From NCBI RefSeq assembly GCF_026239675.1, contig NZ_JAPIVQ010000004.1:372001-436000 (forward strand): 64,000 bases of DNA, written 5' to 3'. Origin of the DNA: Pedobacter sp. PLR. Its GTDB lineage: Bacteria > Bacteroidota > Bacteroidia > Sphingobacteriales > Sphingobacteriaceae. The notes beneath the pieces are model-generated. The model searched no databases. It saw only the letters and a list, made by a program, of their open reading frames with translations, and was not told where the DNA came from. Positions within the stretch are counted from its first letter, which is position 1, and each line of letters begins with the position of its first letter. The position numbers and the translations under genes were made by a program. Of this stretch, positions 52,252 to 60,504 are shown one piece after another.

Positions 52252-53334
52252 ATGAGAAATAGAATTGTACTTGCATTTTTAGTGTTCATGGCCTGGTCTG
52301 TGAAACCAGCTGTCTTTGCGCAATCTTCGGGTTTTGAAGGGTATCTTCCACAGATTACTAAAAACATTAACGGCCTCCTGAAAGACGGGAGTACAGGTTT
52401 GTATTTTGAGACTACAGATGTAGTGCAAAAAGATAACCCACACTCCTGGTTATGGCCGCTCTGTGCGCTGGTGCAGGCTGCCAATGAAATGGACGCACTT
52501 TCTGGTAAACGGGAACAGCTGAAGCCAGTAGTGAAAGCAATTGATCAGTACTATAGTGAAAAACAGCCCCTGGCTTACCAGGATTATGTGACGGCCGAGC
52601 GCTTAAGCTCCCGTTTTTATGATGATAACCAATGGATCGCTATTGCTTACCTGGATGCCTATAACCGGACCAAAGAAGCTCCCTATCTTAATAAGGCGAT
52701 CATGGTTTATGATTATATGATTACCGGAATAGATGCTAAGGCTGGAGGAGGCTTATACTGGAAGGAAGGGGATTTTAGTACCAAGAATACTTGTTCCAAT
52801 GCACCAGCCATATTGGTTGCTTTGCAGCTGTATAAAATCACGAAAGAAAAAAAGTATTTAGAAACAGCTTTATCAGTTTACGACTGGACCAATAAAACGC
52901 TTCGTTCTCCGGAAGGGTTGTTCTATGATGCTATAAAAATACCCGGTGGAGAGATTGACCGCAAGTTCTATACTTATAATGCGGGTGCAATGCTTCAGGC
53001 CAATGCTTTATTATTCACTATAACCAGTAATAAGAAGTATTTAATAGAAGCACAACAGATTTCTAAAGCAGCGAAGAACTATTTTTTTAAGGATAATCGT
53101 TTACCTGGACATTATTGGTTTAATGCGGTATTGTTAAGAGGAGGGATTGAACTTTATAAAATTGACAAGAATAGCGACTGGATCAATATTTTCAGAAATG
53201 AGGCTCAACGGATTTGGAGCGAGGAACGGGATGACGCAAACCTGATTGGGCAGCATAAAGAAAAATCTCTAATTGATCAGGCCGCAATGCTGGAGATCTA
53301 TGCCCGACTGATACAGTTAGAAAAACAAAAATAA
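52252..53334 (+). CDS. GH76-family alpha-mannanase-like enzyme
   Basis: 360 aa from the ATG at 52252 (MRNRIVLAFLVFMAWSVKPA); a TTG at 52249 is in frame but unlikely. A signal peptide ends near AVFAQ. The GH76 alpha/alpha barrel is recognised from GLYFETTDVVQKDNPHSWLWPLCALVQA and the catalytic Asp pair Asp124-Asp125 in FYDDNQWIAIAYLDAY, followed by GGLYWKEGDFSTKNTCSNAPAILVAL and YTYNAGAMLQANALLF. GH76 enzymes hydrolyse alpha-1,6-mannan or related linkages. It begins locus 3 and is followed by GH2 (53461). Confidence 0.92.
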   Translation: MRNRIVLAFLVFMAWSVKPAVFAQSSGFEGYLPQITKNINGLLKDGSTGLYFETTDVVQKDNPHSWLWPLCALVQAANEMDALSGKREQLKPVVKAIDQYYSEKQPLAYQDYVTAERLSSRFYDDNQWIAIAYLDAYNRTKEAPYLNKAIMVYDYMITGIDAKAGGGLYWKEGDFSTKNTCSNAPAILVALQLYKITKEKKYLETALSVYDWTNKTLRSPEGLFYDAIKIPGGEIDRKFYTYNAGAMLQANALLFTITSNKKYLIEAQQISKAAKNYFFKDNRLPGHYWFNAVLLRGGIELYKIDKNSDWINIFRNEAQRIWSEERDDANLIGQHKEKSLIDQAAMLEIYARLIQLEKQK

Positions 53335-53460
53335 ATAGGTTTGAGTTGTTATGCGCTAATTTTTAATTAAATAGAGACAAAATGAAGAAAGTATGATACA
53401 AAACTATAGAATGACTTATAGGTAAAAATCCAATATTTGGTTACCAAATATTAAATTGTT

Positions 53461-55293
53461 ATGAACAGACTTCTATCAGGCGCACTACTTTGTGTGCTTA
53501 GTTATACCTCATTGCAGGCGCAAGAAAAAAAATGGGCGTTAATTAAGGATCGAATTGCAACGCCATGGGCCGAAAAGGTTGATCCTAAAAACCCGCTGCC
53601 AGATTATCCCCGTCCACAACTTGTCCGTTCACAAAACTGGAAAAACCTGAATGGCTTATGGAGCTATGCCATTACCCCAAAAGATCAAAATGATCCGGTT
53701 AAGTATCAAGGTAGCATTCTTGTACCCTTTGCGGTAGAATCTGCTTTATCAGGTGTAGGTAAAACCATAGGTAAAGACAGCGTATTATGGTATAAAAATA
53801 ATATTACCGTTCCGGCTTCTATGAAAAATAGTGAGGTGCTGTTGCATTTTGGTGCCGTAGACTGGCAGACGGAAGTTTTTGTGAACGGCAAAAGCGCAGG
53901 TCAGCATCAGGGTGGTTTTGACCCTTTTACTTTCAACATCACCAGTTTGCTTAAAAAAAGCGGAACGCAGGAAATAAAAATCCGTGTCTGGGATCCGACA
54001 GATGAAGGACCACAACCAAGAGGTAAACAGGTCAGGAAACCGGAAGGAATCTGGTACACCCCGGTTACCGGCATCTGGCAGACAGTTTGGCTGGAAAGTG
54101 TTCCAAAAACACATATTGTAGCGACTAAACAGACCCCGGATATCGATGCGAAAACACTTTCCCTACAGGTAAACGTTGCAGCTGGCCAACCGGGTGATCA
54201 AATTAGAATAACCGCATTTGAGGATGAAAATCAGGTTGCTAAAAAAGAAGCAAACCTAAATGACGAAATTTCTTTAGCCATAGCAAACCCAAAACTATGG
54301 TCTGCAAAAAGCCCTTTCTTATATGATCTGAAAATTGAATTGCTACGCAATGGAAAGGTAATTGATCAGGCAGGTAGTTATTTTGCGATGCGTAAATCAT
54401 CCATGGCAAAAGATCAGAATGGTATCGAAAGAATGTTACTTAACAATGAGTTTGTCTTTCAATATGGTCCGTTAGACCAGGGTTGGTGGCCGGATGGTTT
54501 ATATACTGCGCCTACAGAAGAGGCCTTGATCTATGACATCATAAAAACCAAAGAAATGGGCTTTAACATGATCCGCAAGCACATTAAAGTGGAACCGGCA
54601 AGATGGTATTACGAATGCGATAAGTTAGGAATGCTGGTATGGCAGGATATGCCTAGTGGAGATCTCGGTAACCATTGGGAACCTAATCTGGGTACAATGG
54701 GTGGGACAGATAAAAACCGTACTCCGGAATCAGAAGCAATGTACCGCAAAGAATGGAGTAAAATCATGGACGACCTTCATAATTTCCCTTCAATTGTCGT
54801 ATGGACTCCTTTCAACGAAGCCTGGGGACAATTTAAAACCAAAGAAATTGCGGAATGGACTAAGGCAAAAGATCCTTCCAGACTGGTAAACAGTGCTAGC
54901 GGTGGTAATCATGTTATCACCGGAGATATTGTGGATTTACATCATTATCCGGAACCAAAAATGCCAAGACCAGACCTTTTTGGCCGGACTCATGCTATTG
55001 TTTTGGGGGAATTTGGCGGATTGGGTTTGCCGGTGCCAGGGCATACCTGGAAGGAGAAAAACAATTGGGGATATCAGTCTTTTAAAACTGCTGATGAACT
55101 TTTTGAAAAATATGATTCTTTTATCCGTAGCATCGAAGGTTTAATCAAAAAGGGATTATCTGCGGCAGTATATACACAGACGACCGATGTGGAGCAGGAA
55201 ACGAATGGATTGATGACCTACGACAGGATCTTAAAATTTCCTGAAGCAAAAATAAAAGCGACGAACGACAGGTTGTATTTGATCACTCCGTAA
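53461..55293 (+). CDS. Glycoside hydrolase family 2 enzyme
   Basis: 610 aa with a signal peptide (LLCVLSYTSLQAQ). An N-terminal sugar-binding jelly roll (GLWSYAITPKDQ, then VLLHFGAVDWQTEVFVNGKSAGQHQGGFDPFTFNIT), an immunoglobulin-like sandwich (about 215-300), and a TIM barrel with acid/base Glu453 in WTPFNEAWGQF and nucleophile Glu517 in VLGEFGG. A characteristic LNGLWSYA ... WWPDGLYTAP series suggests a beta-galactosidase/glucuronidase-like protein, but the substrate is not fixed by sequence. It is preceded by TTACCAAAT (53441-53449). Confidence 0.92.
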   Translation: MNRLLSGALLCVLSYTSLQAQEKKWALIKDRIATPWAEKVDPKNPLPDYPRPQLVRSQNWKNLNGLWSYAITPKDQNDPVKYQGSILVPFAVESALSGVGKTIGKDSVLWYKNNITVPASMKNSEVLLHFGAVDWQTEVFVNGKSAGQHQGGFDPFTFNITSLLKKSGTQEIKIRVWDPTDEGPQPRGKQVRKPEGIWYTPVTGIWQTVWLESVPKTHIVATKQTPDIDAKTLSLQVNVAAGQPGDQIRITAFEDENQVAKKEANLNDEISLAIANPKLWSAKSPFLYDLKIELLRNGKVIDQAGSYFAMRKSSMAKDQNGIERMLLNNEFVFQYGPLDQGWWPDGLYTAPTEEALIYDIIKTKEMGFNMIRKHIKVEPARWYYECDKLGMLVWQDMPSGDLGNHWEPNLGTMGGTDKNRTPESEAMYRKEWSKIMDDLHNFPSIVVWTPFNEAWGQFKTKEIAEWTKAKDPSRLVNSASGGNHVITGDIVDLHHYPEPKMPRPDLFGRTHAIVLGEFGGLGLPVPGHTWKEKNNWGYQSFKTADELFEKYDSFIRSIEGLIKKGLSAAVYTQTTDVEQETNGLMTYDRILKFPEAKIKATNDRLYLITP

Positions 55294-55345
55294 TTTTCAT
55301 TTAAACATACAACCAAACCGATGAAACGATAAGTAGTAGGATATG

Positions 55346-56110
55346 CTATGATTTGTTGTTTGCATATTCAGTAGGAGACATTCCGAATTGTTTGGAGAAA
55401 ACTCTCCCAAAATGAGTTTGGGAGCTATATCCAACCAAATCGGAAATCTCATAAATCTTTAAGGCACCCTGTTTCAATAGCGCTGCACCTCTTTTTAAAC
55501 GGGAAATATTGATCAGCTCATTGGGGCTAAGATTTGAAATAGATTTGATTTTTCTGTATAAAGTAGGCCTGCTCATGTTCATGTGATTGGCCAGATGTTC
55601 TACATCCAGATCGGGGTTGCTGATGTCTTTATCAATAATGTATTGAATCTTTTCTAGGAACTGTTCATCCGCTTTGGAATGGGCAATTCCTTTCAGGTGC
55701 AATAGTGGCGAACTGGAGAAATAGGCTTTAATCTTATTTCTATTAGCGATTAGACTGCAAACCTGCACTTGCAGGAACTCTGGTGAAAATGGTTTTTCAA
55801 CAAAAACATCGGCCCCTAGCTCCAATCCCTGTATTTTAGAGTCCAGGGTATCCTTTGCCGTCAAAAGAATTAATGGGATATGGCTAAATTCAATGCTCGA
55901 CTTAACTTTCATACAAAACTCAAAACCATCCATTTCAGGCATCATGATGTCACTGATGATCAAATGGACAGTCTCTGTCTCCAGAATGGCAAGTGCGTCC
56001 AGACCGTTCGTTGCCGTTAGGATCTGAAACTTTTCACTTAAATCATCTGCAATGAACTCTAAAATTTCTTCGTTGTCGTCTACAAGTAGGATCGTTATCT
56101 CTTTTTCCAT
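55346..56110 (-). CDS. Response regulator with receiver and AraC DNA-binding domains
   Basis: 254 aa. Residues 1-120 form a receiver: LLVDDNEEILEF, phospho-acceptor Asp in IISDIMMPEMDG near residue 55, Lys in VEKPFSPEFL near 107. The C-terminal 95 residues are an AraC helix-turn-helix: LDVEHLANHMNMSRPTLYRKIKSISNLSPNELI and IYEISDLVGYSSQTHFGRVFSKQFGMSPTEYANN. It overlaps the upstream kinase gene by 16 nt; together they equal the domains of a hybrid regulator such as 27691-31731 split in two. It should activate the GH76/GH2 genes, which converge on it. Confidence 0.94.
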   Translation of the reverse strand: MEKEITILLVDDNEEILEFIADDLSEKFQILTATNGLDALAILETETVHLIISDIMMPEMDGFEFCMKVKSSIEFSHIPLILLTAKDTLDSKIQGLELGADVFVEKPFSPEFLQVQVCSLIANRNKIKAYFSSSPLLHLKGIAHSKADEQFLEKIQYIIDKDISNPDLDVEHLANHMNMSRPTLYRKIKSISNLSPNELINISRLKRGAALLKQGALKIYEISDLVGYSSQTHFGRVFSKQFGMSPTEYANNKS

Positions 56111-59100
56111 TTTCCGTCTAAGTTAAATTCCATTTCCTGATGAATCGGGAATACAGCCACAAATACATTGCCTTCCGGATCGCTTTCTTCCAGGTATAAG
56201 TAGCCCCGGTGTAATTCTGTCAGAGATCTTGATATGGATAAGCCAATGCCGGTGCCCCTTTGCATTTCTGTTTCTCTGGACCGGAAAAAGGGCTCAAATA
56301 TTTTATTATTTATTTCCGGAGCAATCTTAAGTCCATCATTGAAGACCTGAATACTAAACTGATCTTCCTCCGGATTTATACTAAGTACGATTTTTACTTT
56401 CGATTTACCATACTTAATCGCATTGTCCACCAAATTACTCATGACCTTGTACAAGGCTTCTGTATCTACATAAGCAAAAAAATGTGGAGGAAGTATGGTT
56501 TCAAAGTTGATCTTTTTGCTTTCCACAGCATCTTGAAACTGCATGTTGACGGCCTCAATGAGTTCTGAAATGTCGACTTTTACAAAGTTTAAAGAATAGC
56601 CCTTAACCTCTGTTTTTCTGAAGTCCAGCAGCTGATTGGTGAGGTTCAGTAAACGATCCGTATTCCGGTTCATGGTTTTCAAATTCTTCTCAATGACAGG
56701 GACCTCTTTTGAAAGTTTAATGATCTTTTCCATGGGCCCTTTGATCAAGGTGAGTGGAGTACGGATTTCATGAGCTACATTGGTGAAAAATTCGATCCTG
56801 GCCTGGTAGATTTCCTTTTCTTTTTGATGCTCAAAGAGCTTTATCCGTCTTTTGTTTTTCAGGTCTGTTCTCTTATGATACTCCAGGATTACCGCAGTAA
56901 CCACTCCCAGAAATAAAATCGAATAGAGCGCGTAAGCCCATGACGTTTTCCAGAATGGGAGTAGCACAACGATGCGTAACTTAATATTATTTTTACTCCA
57001 TTCCTTACTTCCGTTAATCATCGCTTTGGCTTCAAATACGTAGGTTCCAGGGGCTAGTTTTGTAAAATAGACTTTTCTATTGGTTTTTAAATATTCCCAG
57101 TTATCGTATAATCCGGTCATCTTATAAGCGTACTCCGTTGTTACAGGGGAAGCATAACTGAGTCCTGCGAAATCAATACTAAAGGACGATTGGTTATACC
57201 TCAAGGTAATCTGATCCGTGTAAAGAACAGATTTGGTCAGGATCTTATTTACTGCCGGATCCGTACTTTCTGTATTGTCAATCTGGAAGCCTGTTAGAAA
57301 TATAGGTGCTGTTTTAGAAGTGGTATTTAGCTGTTCCGGTAAGAAACTGATCATTCCCCTCAAACTACCAAAATACATTCTGCCATCAGTGTCTTTGTAA
57401 GAAGAGTTGTAATTAAACTGATCTGTAAGCAGGCCGTCGGCCATGGTATATGTTTTTACTTCCTCTGTCTGCGGATCAAAGCGAAACAGTCCGCGGGTAC
57501 TGCTGATCCATAATTTATGTTGATGATCTTCCAGAATTCTGAAGAGGAAATTACTCGGCAGTCCATTGCTGGCATTGTAAGATTTAAAGGTTAATTTTTT
57601 CTTGTCCAGCAAGGATAATCCACCGCCATCTGTAACTATCCAGATGTTCTTTTTGTTGTCTTCGAAAATCCCGTTTATGGTGTTGTTGCTCAGGCTGTTT
57701 TTATTGCCCTGTTGGTGCGTTAAATTGAGATAGCCGTTTTCGCCTAACCTGAAACGAATAAGGCCTTTATCATAAGTTCCAGCCCATATATTACCTTCAC
57801 TATCTTCCATGATATTGTTAAAGAAGTGAAAGGGGATACCTGGTATGGCATCAAAATCATCCTTTTTACGGTTATACTTATAGATCCCTACAGTGGTTGC
57901 AAGAAGTATATCTCCGGCTCTGGTTTTAAACAGACTCAATACGAAACTGGATCGTAAAGAATTTCCTTTTCCAGCTACATAATGTTTAATCACCAGGCCG
58001 GTATTGATATCCATCACATCCAAACCATGCTCGAAAGTACCAATCCATAATTTGTCGCCATCCGCCACCAAACCATGGATATTGGAATGTGCAATAGAGG
58101 TTTTGTTTCCATTAGGAAAAAAGGAGGTAAAGCGGCCTGTTTTTGGATCCAGCTTATTCAGACCGGCGTCCTCAGTACCAATCCAGAAGTTGCCGTTTTT
58201 ATCCTTACAAATTTCGCGGACATCGCTTCCACTAATGGAGTTATGCTGCTGCTCCGGGAAGTATTTGCTGAAAATGGAAGAAGAGGGGGCGTAATAGTTC
58301 GTGCCACCAAAATAGGTTCCCATCCACATGCCTCCATCCCTGTCTCTGCATACCGAGTAAATGGCATTGTCTGAAAGCGTATAAGGATTGCTATATTGTT
58401 TTTTCTGCTGAGCAATGGTTCCATTTCGATGGTTATAAATATATAATCCTGATTCGGTGCCAATCCAGAATTCATCTTTATTTATGGATTGTATAGCTCT
58501 TACATAAATATGTGTTTTATCCTTATTCCGGGTAATGACATCTTTTAATACATTTGTTTTAGGGTTGTATAGCTTAATTCCCTGACTGCTGGACCCGAGC
58601 AATAGCTGATGGTCTCTGGTTTCTGTAAATACGGGAACCCAACCAATATTAACCGAGCCTTTTTTATTCATTTGATAACGGGTCTTAAAAGACTTGCTCA
58701 GGGGGTTATACATCGCAATCTTACCGTTAGGACTCGTGATTAGAATTTCTCCGTCCGATTGACAATAAATAGAACCGACCTCAAATGCGTCGTTAACGCT
58801 TACTGGTAAAAACTCCTTTTTCGTAGGGTTATAGCGATAGACCTTGCTATTGGAAAGGAGCCATAGGATGCCATTGTTGTCAATGTGTATGCTGCTAATT
58901 CTAATCTGGAGGGTTTCCTTTATTGCGTGGAACGTTTCCTTTTCAGGGTTGTATTTGTAAAGCCCGCGATCTGTACCTATCCAAAGGCCCGCAGTTTTGT
59001 CGCTAAGCAAGGCATAAATCTTATCGTTTCCCAGACTGGTCGGATTTGCAGGATCATGACGATATGTTTTAAATGAATAGCCATCGAATCTGTTCAGACC

Positions 59101-59262
59101 ATCCTTTGTTCCAAACCACATGAACCCTTTATCATCCTGAACACTGGCAAATACACTGTTGTTGGACAGCCCGTTTTCTACCTGATAGTGTTTAAAATAA
59201 TAAGGTTGCGCATGCAATATTTTCGCGAATAGCAGGAAAAAAATGAAGGTGGTTATTTTCAA
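56095..59262 (-). CDS. Reg_prop sensor histidine kinase, locus 3
   Basis: 1055 aa. Signal peptide (FFLLFAKILHAQ), then Reg_prop propeller repeats (WFGTKDGLNRFDG, WIGTDRGLYKYN, WMGTYFGGTNYY and others) to about 690, a Y_Y_Y domain (YKMTGLYDNWEY), one membrane helix, a HisKA domain with phospho-His near 831 (VAHEIRTPLTLIKGPMEK) and an HATPase (SNLVDNAIKYGKSKV, GTGIGLSISRSLTELH). Unlike the fused sensor at 27691, it ends right after the HATPase, and the receiver/DNA-binding part is the next gene. It should sense a breakdown product of the locus 3 glycan in the periplasm. Confidence 0.93.
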   Translation of the reverse strand: MKITTFIFFLLFAKILHAQPYYFKHYQVENGLSNNSVFASVQDDKGFMWFGTKDGLNRFDGYSFKTYRHDPANPTSLGNDKIYALLSDKTAGLWIGTDRGLYKYNPEKETFHAIKETLQIRISSIHIDNNGILWLLSNSKVYRYNPTKKEFLPVSVNDAFEVGSIYCQSDGEILITSPNGKIAMYNPLSKSFKTRYQMNKKGSVNIGWVPVFTETRDHQLLLGSSSQGIKLYNPKTNVLKDVITRNKDKTHIYVRAIQSINKDEFWIGTESGLYIYNHRNGTIAQQKKQYSNPYTLSDNAIYSVCRDRDGGMWMGTYFGGTNYYAPSSSIFSKYFPEQQHNSISGSDVREICKDKNGNFWIGTEDAGLNKLDPKTGRFTSFFPNGNKTSIAHSNIHGLVADGDKLWIGTFEHGLDVMDINTGLVIKHYVAGKGNSLRSSFVLSLFKTRAGDILLATTVGIYKYNRKKDDFDAIPGIPFHFFNNIMEDSEGNIWAGTYDKGLIRFRLGENGYLNLTHQQGNKNSLSNNTINGIFEDNKKNIWIVTDGGGLSLLDKKKLTFKSYNASNGLPSNFLFRILEDHQHKLWISSTRGLFRFDPQTEEVKTYTMADGLLTDQFNYNSSYKDTDGRMYFGSLRGMISFLPEQLNTTSKTAPIFLTGFQIDNTESTDPAVNKILTKSVLYTDQITLRYNQSSFSIDFAGLSYASPVTTEYAYKMTGLYDNWEYLKTNRKVYFTKLAPGTYVFEAKAMINGSKEWSKNNIKLRIVVLLPFWKTSWAYALYSILFLGVVTAVILEYHKRTDLKNKRRIKLFEHQKEKEIYQARIEFFTNVAHEIRTPLTLIKGPMEKIIKLSKEVPVIEKNLKTMNRNTDRLLNLTNQLLDFRKTEVKGYSLNFVKVDISELIEAVNMQFQDAVESKKINFETILPPHFFAYVDTEALYKVMSNLVDNAIKYGKSKVKIVLSINPEEDQFSIQVFNDGLKIAPEINNKIFEPFFRSRETEMQRGTGIGLSISRSLTELHRGYLYLEESDPEGNVFVAVFPIHQEMEFNLDGKWKKR

Positions 59263-59330
59263 TATATTTTGGCTCGGTAATCAAATATATTAAAGATAAC
59301 ATTGCTTTTAGTATATAACAGAGATTTCAG

Positions 59331-60476
59331 TTAATGTCTCCTTTTCCAAAAGGCAGAATCCTTCCAACGCATTTCTTCGCGGTAATACATTCTTTTATGC
59401 CTGTTGTAATGTTCCCAGATCCGATCGAGTTGATGCGTATAGCTTGTTTGGATTTCTTTTAAGCTTTCAGCTTTTAAGATACTTTTCGGGTCAGACTCCA
59501 TCATCAATTCTGTCAATTGGATAGCATTAGCCATCGCATTAAACATACCTTGTGAGGATAAGGGATCAAAACTCATCGCAGCATCACCAAGTGCTACCCA
59601 TTGTTGGCCGGCAACCTGATTAAGGCGCGTGGAGTTGGCTGCTACGGTTTGATGAATGCCAATGGCGCTGGAATTTCTCTGAAGGAGAGTCGCCATTTCC
59701 CGATTGGTTTTTGCTAACCTGAAGAACTGATCAACATCATTTAAAGTACTCCGGTCTATCAGGTCCGGGTCAGTTTGTAAGGCCAGAATTCTTTTGTTCC
59801 CGGGTAAAGGCGAGCTGTACCACCATCCGATTTCGCTTGCCGAAATGGTACTCATTTTATTGGCTTCCAGATTGGGGAGTGTAAGCCAACAGCTAATTAA
59901 TTTGTCGTATTGCTGGCGCCCGATACCAATTTTTCTTGCGAAATGTGACTGTCGGCCACTGGCATCGATTACAAATTTCGCCTTGAAGTGGTAAAGCGGA
60001 TCATTTGATCCCTTATCTTGTGCTGTAGCTGTGATAGACCAGCGATGATCTTCAAAATTGGCGCTTTGTAATTTGGCGGGCCAAAAGCAATTTACACCCC
60101 GTTTCAAAGCGGCTTCCCGTAAATAAATTTCAAATGCCTGGCGATCTAAATGCCAGCCAAATCCATCAGGGTTGCGCAAAAGATCTACGATATAGGCTTG
60201 TTCGTTACCCCAATAGGATTGTGTACCGATATGTTTGAGGTGCTGACTTTGATTGGTCGCCCGGAGGGTGCTGTCTAAGCCCTCCAACAAATCCAGCTGC
60301 TTTAGAATACGTCGTGTTGCCGGAGGCAAACATTCGCCAATCCGTTTGGGAGGGCTGTCTGTCTGATCGAGCAACACCACGTTATATGATCCGGCGAGCG
60401 CGATGGCGGCGGTACAACCCGCCACACCACCGCCAATAATCGCAATATCAACTTCTTTATTTATTTCTGCTTTCAT
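59331..60476 (-). CDS. LodB-like FAD-dependent maturase of the LodA-type oxidase
   Basis: 381 aa flavoprotein of the tryptophan-halogenase-like monooxygenase fold. The FAD-binding site is at VDIAIIGGGVAGCTAAIAL (about 10-28), a second contact is RIGECLPPATRRIL, and the later FAD motif is WVALGDAAMSFDPLSSQGMFNAM. It lacks the WxWxIP of true tryptophan halogenases. GWWYSSPLPGNKRILALQTDPDLI follows the pattern of LodB, the flavoprotein needed to make the cysteine tryptophylquinone cofactor of LodA. It begins 28 nt after the LodA-like fusion gene and is clearly co-transcribed with it. Confidence 0.85.
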   Translation of the reverse strand: MKAEINKEVDIAIIGGGVAGCTAAIALAGSYNVVLLDQTDSPPKRIGECLPPATRRILKQLDLLEGLDSTLRATNQSQHLKHIGTQSYWGNEQAYIVDLLRNPDGFGWHLDRQAFEIYLREAALKRGVNCFWPAKLQSANFEDHRWSITATAQDKGSNDPLYHFKAKFVIDASGRQSHFARKIGIGRQQYDKLISCWLTLPNLEANKMSTISASEIGWWYSSPLPGNKRILALQTDPDLIDRSTLNDVDQFFRLAKTNREMATLLQRNSSAIGIHQTVAANSTRLNQVAGQQWVALGDAAMSFDPLSSQGMFNAMANAIQLTELMMESDPKSILKAESLKEIQTSYTHQLDRIWEHYNRHKRMYYREEMRWKDSAFWKRRH

Positions 60477-60504
60477 CAGGGAAATACGGTCTGTTAATTC
60501 ATTT

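Noticed and set aside
56081..56120. A5G run in the kinase/regulator overlap as a programmed -1 frameshift site
   Set aside because: The heptamer would be G AAA AAG, not a standard slippery sequence, and a good ATG for the downstream gene is present; translational coupling explains the overlap.
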